A DNA stretch of 64,000 nucleotides, from assembly GCF_032362555.1 (NCBI RefSeq), contig NC_083519.1, positions 3,241,501-3,305,500 of the forward strand, read 5' to 3'. The translations under genes and the position numbers were made by a program. This document shows, one piece after another, positions 42,746 through 53,558 of this stretch (the first letter of the stretch is position 1; each line of letters begins with the position of its first letter). Source of the stretch: Amyelois transitella (Eukaryota; Arthropoda; Insecta; Lepidoptera; Pyralidae). The notes beneath the pieces are model-generated. The model saw only the letters and a program-made list of their open reading frames with translations, was not told where the DNA came from and searched no databases.

Positions 42746-43760
42746 GCACGTATGTCAACAAGCAGTTTTTTTTTCCATAAATTATGGAATAACACTCACC
42801 ATCTTGAATTTGTAATGGAAGTCCACCGTCCTTATCGCAATGCAAGCAAACTGAACAAATTTCACTTAAATGCCGACGCTGCGGTACCACAAATACATCA
42901 TAGAGTAGTTAGCAGTAGAGGCAGTTTCATTTTATGTAGGTATTTACCAAAAAAATTAAGCTTAAAATAAAAAATTAAAGGACTTCAGTCCACTTAAACA
43001 TAATAAATAAAGTAATATGTATGTTTATCTTTAATTATGTAGAAATGTATTATTTATTATACTACATCATCATTGCTTTTTATGTGCAGGCAGCCTTTTT
43101 AATTTTGGATTTTCCTTTATATTTTGGTTGACTGGAAGAAATCCCATGAGGGATAAGTCCGCCATTGTACATATTTTCTAAATCCAATAACTGTTTTGTA
43201 ATTTGTTATATTTATTTTTATGTGCAACAAACAGTTTACAAACAAACAAACAAAAATAAACAAGGTTTCAATCTTATCTTACCCAAGGGAAGAACTCATA
43301 ACAATAAAATAAAGGTGCCGGGTAGATAGAGAATTCTATGGTCGTAGCTCAAAGCTTACCAACTCCTATTCTACTGGCTCAAAAACGTTTTAAATAAATT
43401 TGTTTTTCATTATCGTACTTTTAAGGAATAGCTTCTTAGTACGAGTATTTTACGAAAATACATTAGTTTCAAAATCATAGGAATAATTGTTGAGACCATT
43501 ACATTACGTTTGAATAATAAATGTTCATTCGCCTGATTGTTTGTTTTGTCATTTTTGGTGTAAGGTTTCATATGAATAAGCATTGGCTGGATTGGTTATA
43601 TCGTGTTAGCTTGTCATTAAATACACACATTTCTCTATCAAATAATTTAGGAAATGGGCTTTAGAAACCGACTGGACATTCCGATAACAAGCCGTGGCGA
43701 AACAAGTGAACCATTGAATCCATACATATAATAAAATTATAATTGACCGATGTCTGTAAG

Positions 43761-44005
43761 TACATACATATAGTCACGTCTATATCCTTAGCTGGGTAGA
43801 CAGAGGCTACAGTCTTAAAAAGTCTGAAAGGCCACATTCAGCTGTACGGCTTTATGATGGAATAGAGATTCAAAAATTGTGACAGGTCATTGCGTACGAG
43901 AGCAATCCCAAGCTTGTAAGCCTATACCTTAGTTGCTTTTTATGACATCCATGGCAACGATATGAAGTAATTATATTCTAAAATGCCGGAAACCACACGG
44001 TCTGT
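43761..44005 (-). repeat. Short retroposon family A, near full length
   Basis: TACATACATATAGTCACGTC through GTCTGAAAGGCCACATTCAG to ATGCCGGAAACCACACGG on the reverse strand. Confidence 0.8.
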
Positions 44006-44523
44006 GCTTTAATAAAACGACACGGGAGATCTTTGATTATAAAAATTCCCCACATTTTTATTATTAGAATTTCTCCCTGTGTGTAGTGTGTGTGTTTGTG
44101 CTCGCATCACGCGAAAACTATAGCTGCGATTTAAATGCGGTTTCCGCGCATTTGTTTGGCTTGGTCCAACTCAAAAACACTAGGGCAGTAAACCCTTTTA
44201 TTTTTATTGAAATTTTCAGTAAACAAAGTCGTAACCAACATCTAATTCGAAACAATATAAATAAGTTAGGTATTCCAATTTCTATAGGCTTAAAGTAAGC
44301 GTGTACATTTCAATACCATTTCATGAAAGATAAAATATACAGCACATAGACATTAATTTTACTGCCCTTCGATTGAGTATGAAATTGTACAGCATTCACG
44401 GTTAACCTGCGAATTATAATTCAATTTCAAATCGGTAAATATCATCAATGATGCGCATTATTTTCGACGTTGAATATGATAGATATTAGATTCTTAAAAT
44501 CATTTACTTATATATATATAATA

Positions 44524-44764
44524 GTGCCGTGTGGTTCATGGCACCAACTGTAAAAAGAATAGGACCACGCCATCTCTTTTCCATGGATATCGTAAAAGCG
44601 GCTAAGGGATAAGCTTATAAACTTGCTATTGTTCTTTTACGCGATGCGAAGTAATACTATAAATTCTGTCATTAAGCCAAACAGCTAAACGTGGCCTATC
44701 AGTCTTTTCAAGATTGTTGGCTCTGTCTACTCCGCAAGGGATTACATGTATGTATGTATGCATA
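44524..44764 (+). repeat. Short retroposon family A, near full length
   Basis: GTGCCGTGTGGTTCATGGCAC, GGACCACGCCATCTC, CAGTCTTTTCAAGATTG, ending in a TATGTATG tail; small internal deletions. Confidence 0.8.
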
Positions 44765-45794
44765 TATTTCTGCGTAAAATATTTCCTTGGGGAGAAACCC
44801 AGGTTCAGTCAGAATATTACATGTACTTCAATCTGACTGCAAATTAACACTTAAAAAAATATCGACACTTACTTATTCATGAGATTTGCTGATAAAATAA
44901 ATATTCAGATTATTATTATTTATAGTTTTTTTAAGAATATTGTTCCGCCGCTACTTCTTCAGTTGCGCTTTGAAAGAGTTGGTAAATTTAATAATAGCGT
45001 AAGTTGCGTAGACGTCATGCTTCCTTTTTCAAAAATAAATTTGTTTCTAAAGCACTTCAATGTATTATTTCCTAATATGTGTAATGCCCCAATCCTAATG
45101 ATTTGAAAACTGAAGACGCCGCTAATCAGATAATGTGAAAAGATAAATGTAGGAAAGCGCACGCTGCCTCGAAGCACTATGATGGACGGTTTAATTGGAA
45201 ATGCACAAAGATAAGAGAGAGATATTCCATAATATGGCTACGTAATATAGGTTACCGTAGCGTAGCTCAATGCTCAAGTACTACGCCGTAGCAAATGCTT
45301 TTACGACACTGCATAGATTGCTACGCTACGAATTTATAATTTGGGCCTTCTTATGAAGTACGTAACTGAAGTACGCACAGAATTATTCGCAGAACTCTTA
45401 TAGGTAAAATAAAAAAATATTTCAATGTAAGTATCACGTTTTTTATATTACTTCAGAAATCTAACATTATTTTTTAAATTATTACTTTATGGTATTATTA
45501 TAGTTTGTTTACTTATATTTTCACAAAGTTACACCTGCGCTTTAGAGAAAGAGACATTACAAAAACAATTAGTTAATAATAATGAAGGTTGTGGGCTTTC
45601 GATTGATAAGAGTTGACTGATAAGCCGTCTGTGTGTCAACACGTGACCGGCGTGACGAGTAGATGTAGAAATGGTGACGACAGCACCCACTCAGAAATGT
45701 TCTAAAACATTTTTTATTTCATTTCAATGAATTTTCATTTCAATTATGTCATTGTAATAAATCTTCATTTTTTTTTTATTTTGTTGTAATGATT

Positions 45795-46195
45795 GATAAG
45801 GGATAATGAGTCTTCTTACTGCCCCCGATGCACGGCGCGCGCGACGCCTTACTATCGCTGTTTCTATTTACATTATAATGTGAAACGGACAAGCAACAGT
45901 TTTTCGCGCGATAAAAATGACGTCGCGCGTGCAACGCTACGGAGGCTGGCATTGATCCCGGTTTCATCCTTACCGCTCTCAAAAGGATCCCGGGCTTTTT
46001 ACTAAAGTATAATAAGTATTTATTTTTATGTTTAACTAGCTTCCGCCGGCGACTCCGCCTGAGTGAAATGTACTCCATGTCCTTCTCCGTATTTCTCGCT
46101 ATATGTATACAAAATGACATGGATATAGTTTTAGTGGTTTTGACGTGAAAGACGGACAAACAAACAAACACACTTTCAATGTATAATATTAGTAA
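45795..46195. repeat. Interspersed repeat with non-LTR-like 3' end
   Basis: The right part (CTAGCTTCCGCCGGCGACTC, then GACGGACAAACAAACAAACA and TATAATATTAGTA) is the kind of terminus seen repeatedly in lepidopteran genomes. The left part (GGCGCGCGCGACGCC) also occurs near 33130. The overlapping minus-strand 131-codon frame is not a gene. Confidence 0.5.
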
Positions 46196-46698
46196 AGAGG
46201 AACTGCACTATAGCCATGGAAAATTTCAATAAAAAAGGAGTAACATAACTCCCGAAAATCTACAATATCTCTTAATTTATATTGCATGTTGGTGTATTTT
46301 TTCTGTTATGGTCATGGATATTATCTCGTGTTTAAAAGAACATTTGTGGCAATTGGAATAGTTATTGGCAACCTATCGATATTCAATAGCACTATCAATA
46401 GTGGTAATCGCTGAAAATCTTTAGAGCGCAATAAATGTCAGTCCTCTTACATATAGCTTTAGTTGTCGTTAATTCCATTTTGTTTAAAACGACGTTTTTA
46501 TCTATATCATTAGTGCAACGTGGGTCATTTACCTGTCCTCGTTAGTTAAATGTTGTTGAGACCTAGACTCCTTTTTATGAGTACTAAATTGTTAATGTTT
46601 ACTAAACTAATTTTATGAAAACGTTCAGTATTGATTGTAAATACTGAAAATATCATAAACATTTTTTCACCGTTAAAAAGGTAATATCTGCGTGTGTT

Positions 46699-46724
46699 AC
46701 AGTCTATGTACATACATAGACTGT
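46699..46724. repeat. Short perfect hairpin
   Basis: 12-nt arms (ACAGTCTATGTA) around a CA centre. Too short to class. Confidence 0.6.
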
Positions 46725-47430
46725 ATGTAACAATGTACAATATGGAATTAATTACATACATATGTACCGCGGGCGATGCCGTGCCGAGCCGTTAATTAGT
46801 ATATTATAAGTATTTCTTAAACTAATTGTCGCCAGCGATATTGTACGATTCAAATGAATATGCTCATCAGGCTGAACGACTAATTATTAGGTAGTTCTGG
46901 TGATCATCATAAACAACAAACATCTATCTGTTTTATTAGGCACTTATATGTACATAATGTATTGATGAAAATGATGCCTGTCGTGTCGTATGACGTTCAT
47001 ATCCTAAGTCAAGTATCTAACCATCCTCCGTTTGTAGATTCAAACACATTATTTCACAACTAAAATCCTACATTTTAAAAGCCAAGTTTTACACTTATTT
47101 CTGTGGCGTTTATGACTAAGCATTAGGTAATCGTATGATAATAATATTCGTAGTAGGCACAACGAGGTTTCTTGACCGACGAGTGAACGTTCGTGTAAAA
47201 ACTTCCGTGTGCTGACAACAAATAATAAAATTCGGTTCTCGTCAATAATGATAGACCCGAGCTAGTAATTACTTCGACCTCGCAAGCTCATGCTATATTG
47301 AATTAAATTTGAAGCATAGCTATATTCTGCTCTATTGACAATATTCCGTTTATTGTGTCAGCAGTCCACGGCCACTCGGCCACTGTCGCGCCAGTCTCGC
47401 GACGCAAACACAACAGAACTGACGTCTCAC

Positions 47431-47675
47431 TCAGTTGTCATTGATTCATCAAAGTCACCCCATTAGTCGGACAGTTGGACACTCACCGACTTGTCATGAT
47501 GAAGAGGACCTTCAGTCATTTTCCAGAATATGATAAAAGCGCCGTACTTCGTGCGGAGACGGCTGACATCTGCAAAAAGAGTCCACCGAGGTCACATGAG
47601 TCGAAGACACTTAAGACACAGCAAACTTTAGGTGTCATTGTGAATCGAATGGAGCTCACTTGTGCTGCGGGGACC
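47431..47675 (+). CDS. Candidate first exon of an unidentified gene
   Basis: An initiator-like TCAGTTG at 47431 sits in a locally GC-richer stretch. Sixty-five bases later an ATG at 47496 opens a frame (MMKRTFSHFPEYDKSAVLR...) that reaches a good donor, ACC|GTAAGC, at 47676. That would be a 60-codon exon. No next exon could be located, and I recognise no family. The frame runs only 21 codons further, so it could be chance. The region around 47700-47860 is also CG-rich. Confidence 0.25.
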
Positions 47676-48432
47676 GTAAGCAAAGATGCATGGAGGCAGC
47701 TATGGGGACGCGGGCGGGAGTCAAACTCGCGACATGTCTGACAAGGAGGCGCCGGCGAGGTTTGTTTATCACTGAGGTGACGTGCGCCCGCGCACCCGCT
47801 CCGCCACAGCTGACGCGCTCCGACAGCTGACGTACGCCACGTTCCGTTCACTTTACAGCTTCTGAGCGATACGCGAGCAAAAATATATTTAGAATTACTA
47901 AAAAATAACGATATACCAACCAAAAGGAAAACTGATCTAATTTTAGATTAATATGTACGAGTATTATAACAATGTAAAACATCAAACAATGCCACTTCTT
48001 GAAGATTTCAAAAACTTTCCAAATACCCACGCACGTGGATTTATGTAGGTACATACCTACACCTGTTAACAATTGGAATGCGAAATGTAGTCATTCTGTT
48101 TATACTAAATTAAACATAGAAATATAATTTTGAGTTTATTTCCATGGAATTAAGAATTGGGTTGAAACAAAGTAAATAAAAATAGTATTTTGGTATTAAA
48201 ATCATGTTTTTGTTTAATTCAAAACATGTTGCAATGACTTGATAACGCCTGTTTAACTAGTGGAACGTGAATATTATTTTATGCTCATTAGAAATACTAA
48301 GGCGCTTTTGTTATGGATAATGACTTGATGATTCAGATTAATTTTATACACACATATTATTTATTTAACAATTTATGTACACAACATTATTTAGGACAAA
48401 AATACAAAGAAAATGAACAAAGTACAAATGTG

Positions 48433-48689
48433 GCCGTGTGGTTCTTGGTACCAATTGAAAAAAAGAATAGGACCACTCCATCTCTTTTCCCACAGATGTC
48501 GTAAAAGGCAACTACCAGATAGCTATAAACTTGGGATTCTTCCTTAAGGCGATGGGCTAGCAACCTATCAATATTTGAATTTCTTTTCTATCATTAAGCC
48601 AAACAGCTAAACGTGGCCAGTATCAGACTTTTTAAAACTGTTGGGTCTGTCTACCTCGCAAGGGATATAAACATAATTGTACCTATGTA
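48433..48689 (+). repeat. Short retroposon family A, full length
   Basis: GCCGTGTGGTTCTTGG through GATGGGCTAGCAACC to AAGGGATATAAACATAATTG; the tail has decayed. Confidence 0.8.
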
Positions 48690-49484
48690 ATAAATCGCTT
48701 CCAGCAGACTCTTTTTGATCATCTTTTTCGTTTAGTTAGTTAATTTGTTAGTTTTAAATACTATCATTAAAGTATTGTGGCAAACTCTATTATACTTATA
48801 TGTAAATAGTCAGTACGAATATCAATGTTTAGACCACTGGTTTATATACAAGATCATACATTTATTAATAACTGAAATTTAAGAAATGACGCAGCCTTAT
48901 AAATATAAGGAGGATGGAGCAGCTTAGGATGCAGCATAAATTAGTCCACTCCTTTTAATTTAGCAGCTAGAAGTCGTTGTAAAACTACATCAACTCCGAA
49001 CATGGACTCCAAATCTATCTGGAGTGTAGGTCAAATATGTTGAAGTTTTAGTAATTGGTGCGTGAAATATAAAATATACTGGAAGTCATTTCTAAATGTT
49101 CATTATTATATCCATCTGACTATGATATCGCTATGATAAAAAAGATAAAATAAAAAAAGTACAGTAAACAATATACCCTTCTCGTTCGGTTATACTTATC
49201 AATGGAATCGTGAGACCTCCGCTGCTCTCGCAGTTTATAACCCCAATACCACCCCTTGACTCACTAATTATCCTTTAAATCCCTTGATGTAAACTGTGAT
49301 TCATCAGAAAAACATGACAAACGCTTGAGCTCGAACGTCCGGCCCACGCCGACCTTCCAAATCATCGATGTGCCACGGTTTCGAAAACTATTAGTCCGGG
49401 CGTTATTCAGGCGATTGGGAATGCGCATCTGAATGTTAACTCTATTACAGCAATCTCAAAGGTTAAAATAAATAACATTAAGGT

Positions 49485-49552
49485 GAATACCGGGCTCCTA
49501 TCCCGGGAGTTGAGGAAATAACCGGGGCTAACGCCAGGACAAAGAAGGAGGC
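49485..49552 (+). repeat. Short retroposon family B, 3' fragment
   Basis: CGGGCTCCTATCCCGGGAG and AACCGGGGCTAACGCCAGGA, as in the 3' end of the other family B copies. Confidence 0.5.
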
Positions 49553-50496
49553 AAACTCAATTGTTTTCTAGTTCATGTATCATCTATATACTTACCTTAC
49601 GATATATGTACAATGCAGTATTTGATGGTATCTACGTGTACTAGAAATCAAGTTTTTTTTTATGAGTTAGAGAAATTGAAATGAGCCTAAAATAAGATTA
49701 TATCAATCCTCATCTGAATAATAAGATTCAAGTATAGAATATAAACAAAAAAGAGTACATTAACCTCGAGATAGGCAAACCTATTTTATTTAGCACAATG
49801 TACTTGTTATTGAACCCTTCTTAGGAAACTCAACAAAGGACAGTTATTATTTTCAATAATTTCCTAGATCGTTCCAGATAAGATCGACAGATATGCTATC
49901 TTAACATCACATTAAAATAATTATGTTTGATGTGTAGCGCGCGATCCAGGGCTTGATAGTGTTTATATATTGTTTTTACGCAGATTTCTAAGAATATGAA
50001 TGACGAAACTTTTCGATAAAGATTTGAAACCTGTCACTACCTGCCACTGATTTTTTTTTCCGAATTATTAAATTTACAGAATTTGTTCAACAAGATTAAT
50101 GAAAAAATAAGGGATGTGGCTTAGTAAGATTTGGTAAAGTTAATTCATTGAGCTAAGATGAGACCGATGATAGGTTGAAGAGGCATTTATTTTGCTAAGT
50201 CTAAAAGAATCCAAACTGAGTTATCTTAAAAGAATAACCTTGCCTTGTGCTTATTTATAAAAGTGGAAAAAAAAACTGAAATATAATGAAAAAGACTTTT
50301 ATTTATTTTATGACAATAGTGCATTTATAATCGGTCAGTAAATTTAATTCATTATTTTTATGAACGATATGATAATGTGATTGATTAATTTATTTATGGA
50401 CTCCCAACTTGCACTATGCCACGATAACGGGTAAGTACCGAAAGAATATGCAAAAATATATTGGTAGAACCTAAGTATCCCTAAAGGAAGTCTTAT

Positions 50497-51255
50497 AATA
50501 ATAAGACTAATATATATAATAATAAGACTAATACTCCGCAGGGCAGCTTGTGGCGAGCTGTTGGGGAGTAGCGACCCCACGGACCTGAGTGCTCCCAGGG
50601 GAGGCCCCTGTTCCTCGCCTCCGATCTTCCTTCGCCAAGGTCGGAGTGGAAACCGATGAGGGACAGGACCCCTACCTCTGGCTTGCCTTAACCGGCCGGT
50701 CAGAGTGGAGTCGCGAGAGCTATACGCTCGAAGGATGGAAGTGTAAAATGTCATAACGCCGGGGGTGCCTGACTGGATCACCACGATTTCACGCCCCGCA
50801 GTCTCACCTCTCGACATTCTTAGCCACCCACGCCGATGTTGCCCCTTTGTTGCCAATCATGGTGACTGATTTGAGGGGCCCATTTAGTGAGTGGCGAGTC
50901 ACCACCTGCCACATAATAGTCACGTATTCATGATTATGGCAGGTGTCCGAACTTCTCCAACAATAGCCCAGTTTAAATCCATCCAAACGTCAACTCCATA
51001 ACCCATAATCCTTTTCCTTATTTTGTAATAGCTCCACCTCCTGCCGAGACCTGTTCATGGACATATCATCTATTGATATGCCCGGGAACGGGTTTTGGCA
51101 GGAGAACAACATAACATCAACTTCTCCAAAGGGCCTCTACGTGTTGGATTTATATCCCCACGCAAGCCTCTCAAAAATCCGGGGTGTATAGACCCGTGAA
51201 ATCTAAGAAGACTAATAATAAGAATAATATAATAAGACTAATAATAAGAATAATA
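50497..51255 (-). mobile_element. GC-rich non-LTR-like element fragment
   Basis: A sharply bounded GC-rich block (50533-51208) in AT-rich surroundings. Read on the minus strand it ends GCTGCCCTGCGGAGT followed by repeated ATTAGTCTTATTATT units. Similar AATAAGACTAAT units lie on the other side (51209-51255). A simple-repeat tail and similar flanks suggest a 3' end piece of a non-LTR retrotransposon. The Arg/Ser-rich minus-strand frame inside (about 170 codons) lacks known domains. Confidence 0.55.
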
Positions 51256-51282
51256 AAAAAACATAGTATACTTCAAAATGTG

Positions 51283-51542
51283 GCCGTGTGGCTCCCGGCA
51301 CCAATACAAAAAAGAATAGGACCACTCCATCTCTTTCCCATGGATATCGTAAAAGGCGACCAAGGGATAGGCTTACAAACTTGGGATTCTTTTTTAGGCG
51401 ATTGGCTAGCAACCTGTCACTAGTTGAATCTAAATTCTATCGTTAAGCCAAATAGCTGAACGTGGCCATTCAGTCTTTTCAAGACTGTTGGCTCTGTCTA
51501 CCCCGCAAGGGATATAGACGTGACCATATGTATGTATGTATG
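51283..51542 (+). repeat. Short retroposon family A, full length with 13-bp target duplication
   Basis: Youngest-looking copy: GCCGTGTGGCTCCCGGCACC at the start, (TATG)n at the end, flanked by TATACTTCAAAAT at 51267-51279 and 51543-51555. This copy helps define the element's ends. Confidence 0.9.
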
Positions 51543-51683
51543 TATACTTCAAAATAACACTAACTGTTGATTCCAGAATCTGTTCCTATTCCAAGTTTAA
51601 GAAAAATTACATTGTGACCATGTTTAATCGTTTGTAACTGCGACTTAAGAGTAGGACACATAACATAAACATAATCATAAAAA

Positions 51684-51946
51684 AATCACGCCTCTTTCCC
51701 GGAGGGGTAGGCAGAGACTACCTCTTTCCACTTGCTACGATCTCTGCATACTTCCTTCGCTTCATCCACATTCATAACTCTCTTAATGCAAGCTCGGCGG
51801 TTTCGGGTACTCTTGACCGGACCCTTTACCAGAACGTCCTTAATTTGATCAAGATACGTTCGTCTAGGCCTTTCTATTCCCACACCGACCTTTCCCTCCA
51901 CACATTGTTTCGTTTTGTGATAGGCGACTGAGAATAAGTTCATCTA
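51684..51946 (-). repeat. LINE 3' fragment encoding a reverse-transcriptase C-terminal tail
   Basis: The minus strand encodes 85 codons ending RDRSKWKEVVSAYPSGKEA and a stop. The DR-W-YP pattern is common at the C-terminus of RTE/jockey-like LINE proteins. Shorter matches occur at 18192 and 42664. No reverse-transcriptase core is present. Confidence 0.65.
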
Positions 51947-52671
51947 GAACAAGCCATGCGTGTGTGGTAGCGAGGAAAAAATATAATGAGTGCCAGCTGG
52001 TTTTCTTTTTATAAACATGAAAAATAAAACAAGTAAAATGCACTCGTAAACTTGGTTACCATTTCTTCTGCACTGGCGCTTTGGAGGTGACACTAAACTT
52101 AATTTCCAGTAATTTATTCGACAACAACCACTGTTGTGAAACCAAAAGATATGACTATTAAAATGTGATGTCCGAGATGTCCCAATAAATAAATAAAAAT
52201 GAATTTGAATTTGATTTGGGATTCCTTTTTGGCGAAGGTCTCGCTCCCTCGCTACGTCGAAATCTCAAATGTGGTCTTGTGAATATTTAACCCTACTCCA
52301 TAAGGCAAAAAGAGGTAGGTATACCTAATACGGGTGTAAGTAGTTTAGGTATCGTTTGTTAATTGAGATTATAATTTTAATTGTTGGCACATAATTAAAT
52401 CAAATTGGAAGATAACGCTTCGACAATTATCGTTGCATCAGGATACAATACCTTACTAACTCATCATAGCGATTCATCACTTCGTTATCCTTTTTCAGTT
52501 GCATTTGAAGATAATTTTCACGTCTTATCGGCCGATTGTGGGCTTTTTCAAAAATACCTATACAAGTAGGTATTGGTGTTTCTATGTAATACAATACAAT
52601 AACCCTTTATTCGCCACAACAAATTACAGCAAACCACGTCTTTGTAATAACATTTCAGCAATAGGTCTACG

Positions 52672-52740
52672 CCGTGTGGTTCCCGGTACTCCATATCCCT
52701 TTCCCATGTGTCTTAAAAACGACCAAAACCATAGGAAGGT
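52672..52740 (+). repeat. Short retroposon family A, 5' fragment
   Basis: GCCGTGTGGTTCCCGGTACT followed by shortened middle blocks (CCCTTTCCCATGTGTC). Confidence 0.55.
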
Positions 52741-52762
52741 TCAGATAATGTAGCTGTTATTA

Positions 52763-52898
52763 GATTCAATATGGGTTAGGCAAGTTGCAAAGGTTGCGGA
52801 GGACAGATGGGAGTCGCTTCGTGTGAAAACAAATTGCCCAATCTAGTATCATGATCATTGATCGTGTAACCGGGACTAACTCCAGGATGACGAAAAAG
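52763..52898 (+). repeat. Short retroposon family B
   Basis: TTCAATATGGGTTAGGC, GCAAAGGTTGCGGAGGACAG, TTGCCCAATCTAGTATCATG, GTAACCGGGACTAACTCCAG. Confidence 0.7.
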
Positions 52899-53472
52899 TA
52901 ATATTAATAGTACTTAGTAATTATAATTACAAAGAATCACCTAAATTCATCATACGAAAATTGTGACTTGGGTTTCTTCTTTTAGGCGATGGGCAAGCAA
53001 CCTGTTTACTACAAGCCAACTTATAACATTTGAACTGTCAAGCGTTCAAATTAGCTGGTAAATATGACTACCTAATTGGTTCGGGCAAAAGTTCGGGCTA
53101 AAGATTTCCGGGATTAGAATTTGTCAGAACTAAAAATAGATCTGTCGACAGACTGACTTAACAGTTACAAACTGGAACTCCCGAAAGCCAATAAGAAATT
53201 TTCGTAGATCTATAATTTTTTTTTTATTAATTTAATTCCAAACTATTTTTACACAACACTCAAACATTGCTTGTTTTATCAAAAAAAGTTAAAGGCTTAA
53301 ACTCTTAATCTTGAGCAACGCCCGGGCAAAAGTTAGTTAAATAAAAAGTCCTGAATGATGAACATTTGTTTAGATTCTGTTTTATTTGTAAGAATATGAT
53401 AATAATCAATTGTCATTTAATCAGGCCGATAATCTTAATTATTATCTAGGGGTTTTCGTCAATCTCATAAGG

Positions 53473-53508
53473 TATAAATTGTGTGCAATTTGACGATACG
53501 ATATCAGT
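53473..53508 (+). promoter_or_regulatory. Core promoter of the 21-domain chitin-binding gene
   Basis: TATAAA at 53473-53478 and the arthropod initiator TCAGT at 53504-53508, with the A about 33 bp downstream of the first TATA base. The sequence after the initiator (TCAGTTGTAGTGCAA) is nearly repeated at the second gene's start (62913). The 5' UTR would be about 53 nt. Confidence 0.75.
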
Positions 53509-53558
53509 TGTAGTGCAATTACCAAAGTGGAACAAACAAATTCCTGGAATATTGGGAT

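Larger units (their letters stand above)
40326..47430. other. Gene-free stretch with repeat relics
   Basis: No spliceable or long coding frame was found. Contents include an interspersed repeat at about 40848-40990 (CTCCAACGATTTTCATGAAA), an A-rich retroposon remnant at 41405-41520 (GAAA runs, a long A run), family B at 42187, a LINE fragment at 42664, family A at 43761 and 44524, and another repeat at 45790-46195. Confidence 0.5.
47676..53470. other. Spacer with mobile-element remains, no confirmed gene
   Basis: Holds family A copies (48433, 51283), family B pieces (49485, 52763), a GC-rich element (50533-51208), a LINE tail (51684-51946) and AT-rich filler. No exon chain was found in either strand. 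Confidence 0.5.

Noticed and set aside
45776-46171. 131-codon minus-strand ORF
   Set aside because: It lies across an interspersed repeat whose parts occur elsewhere in the window; no protein family is recognised.
47516-47923. 135-codon minus-strand ORF opposite the candidate exon
   Set aside because: No domain, and compositionally driven by a CG-rich patch. The frame ends and starts do not match splice signals.
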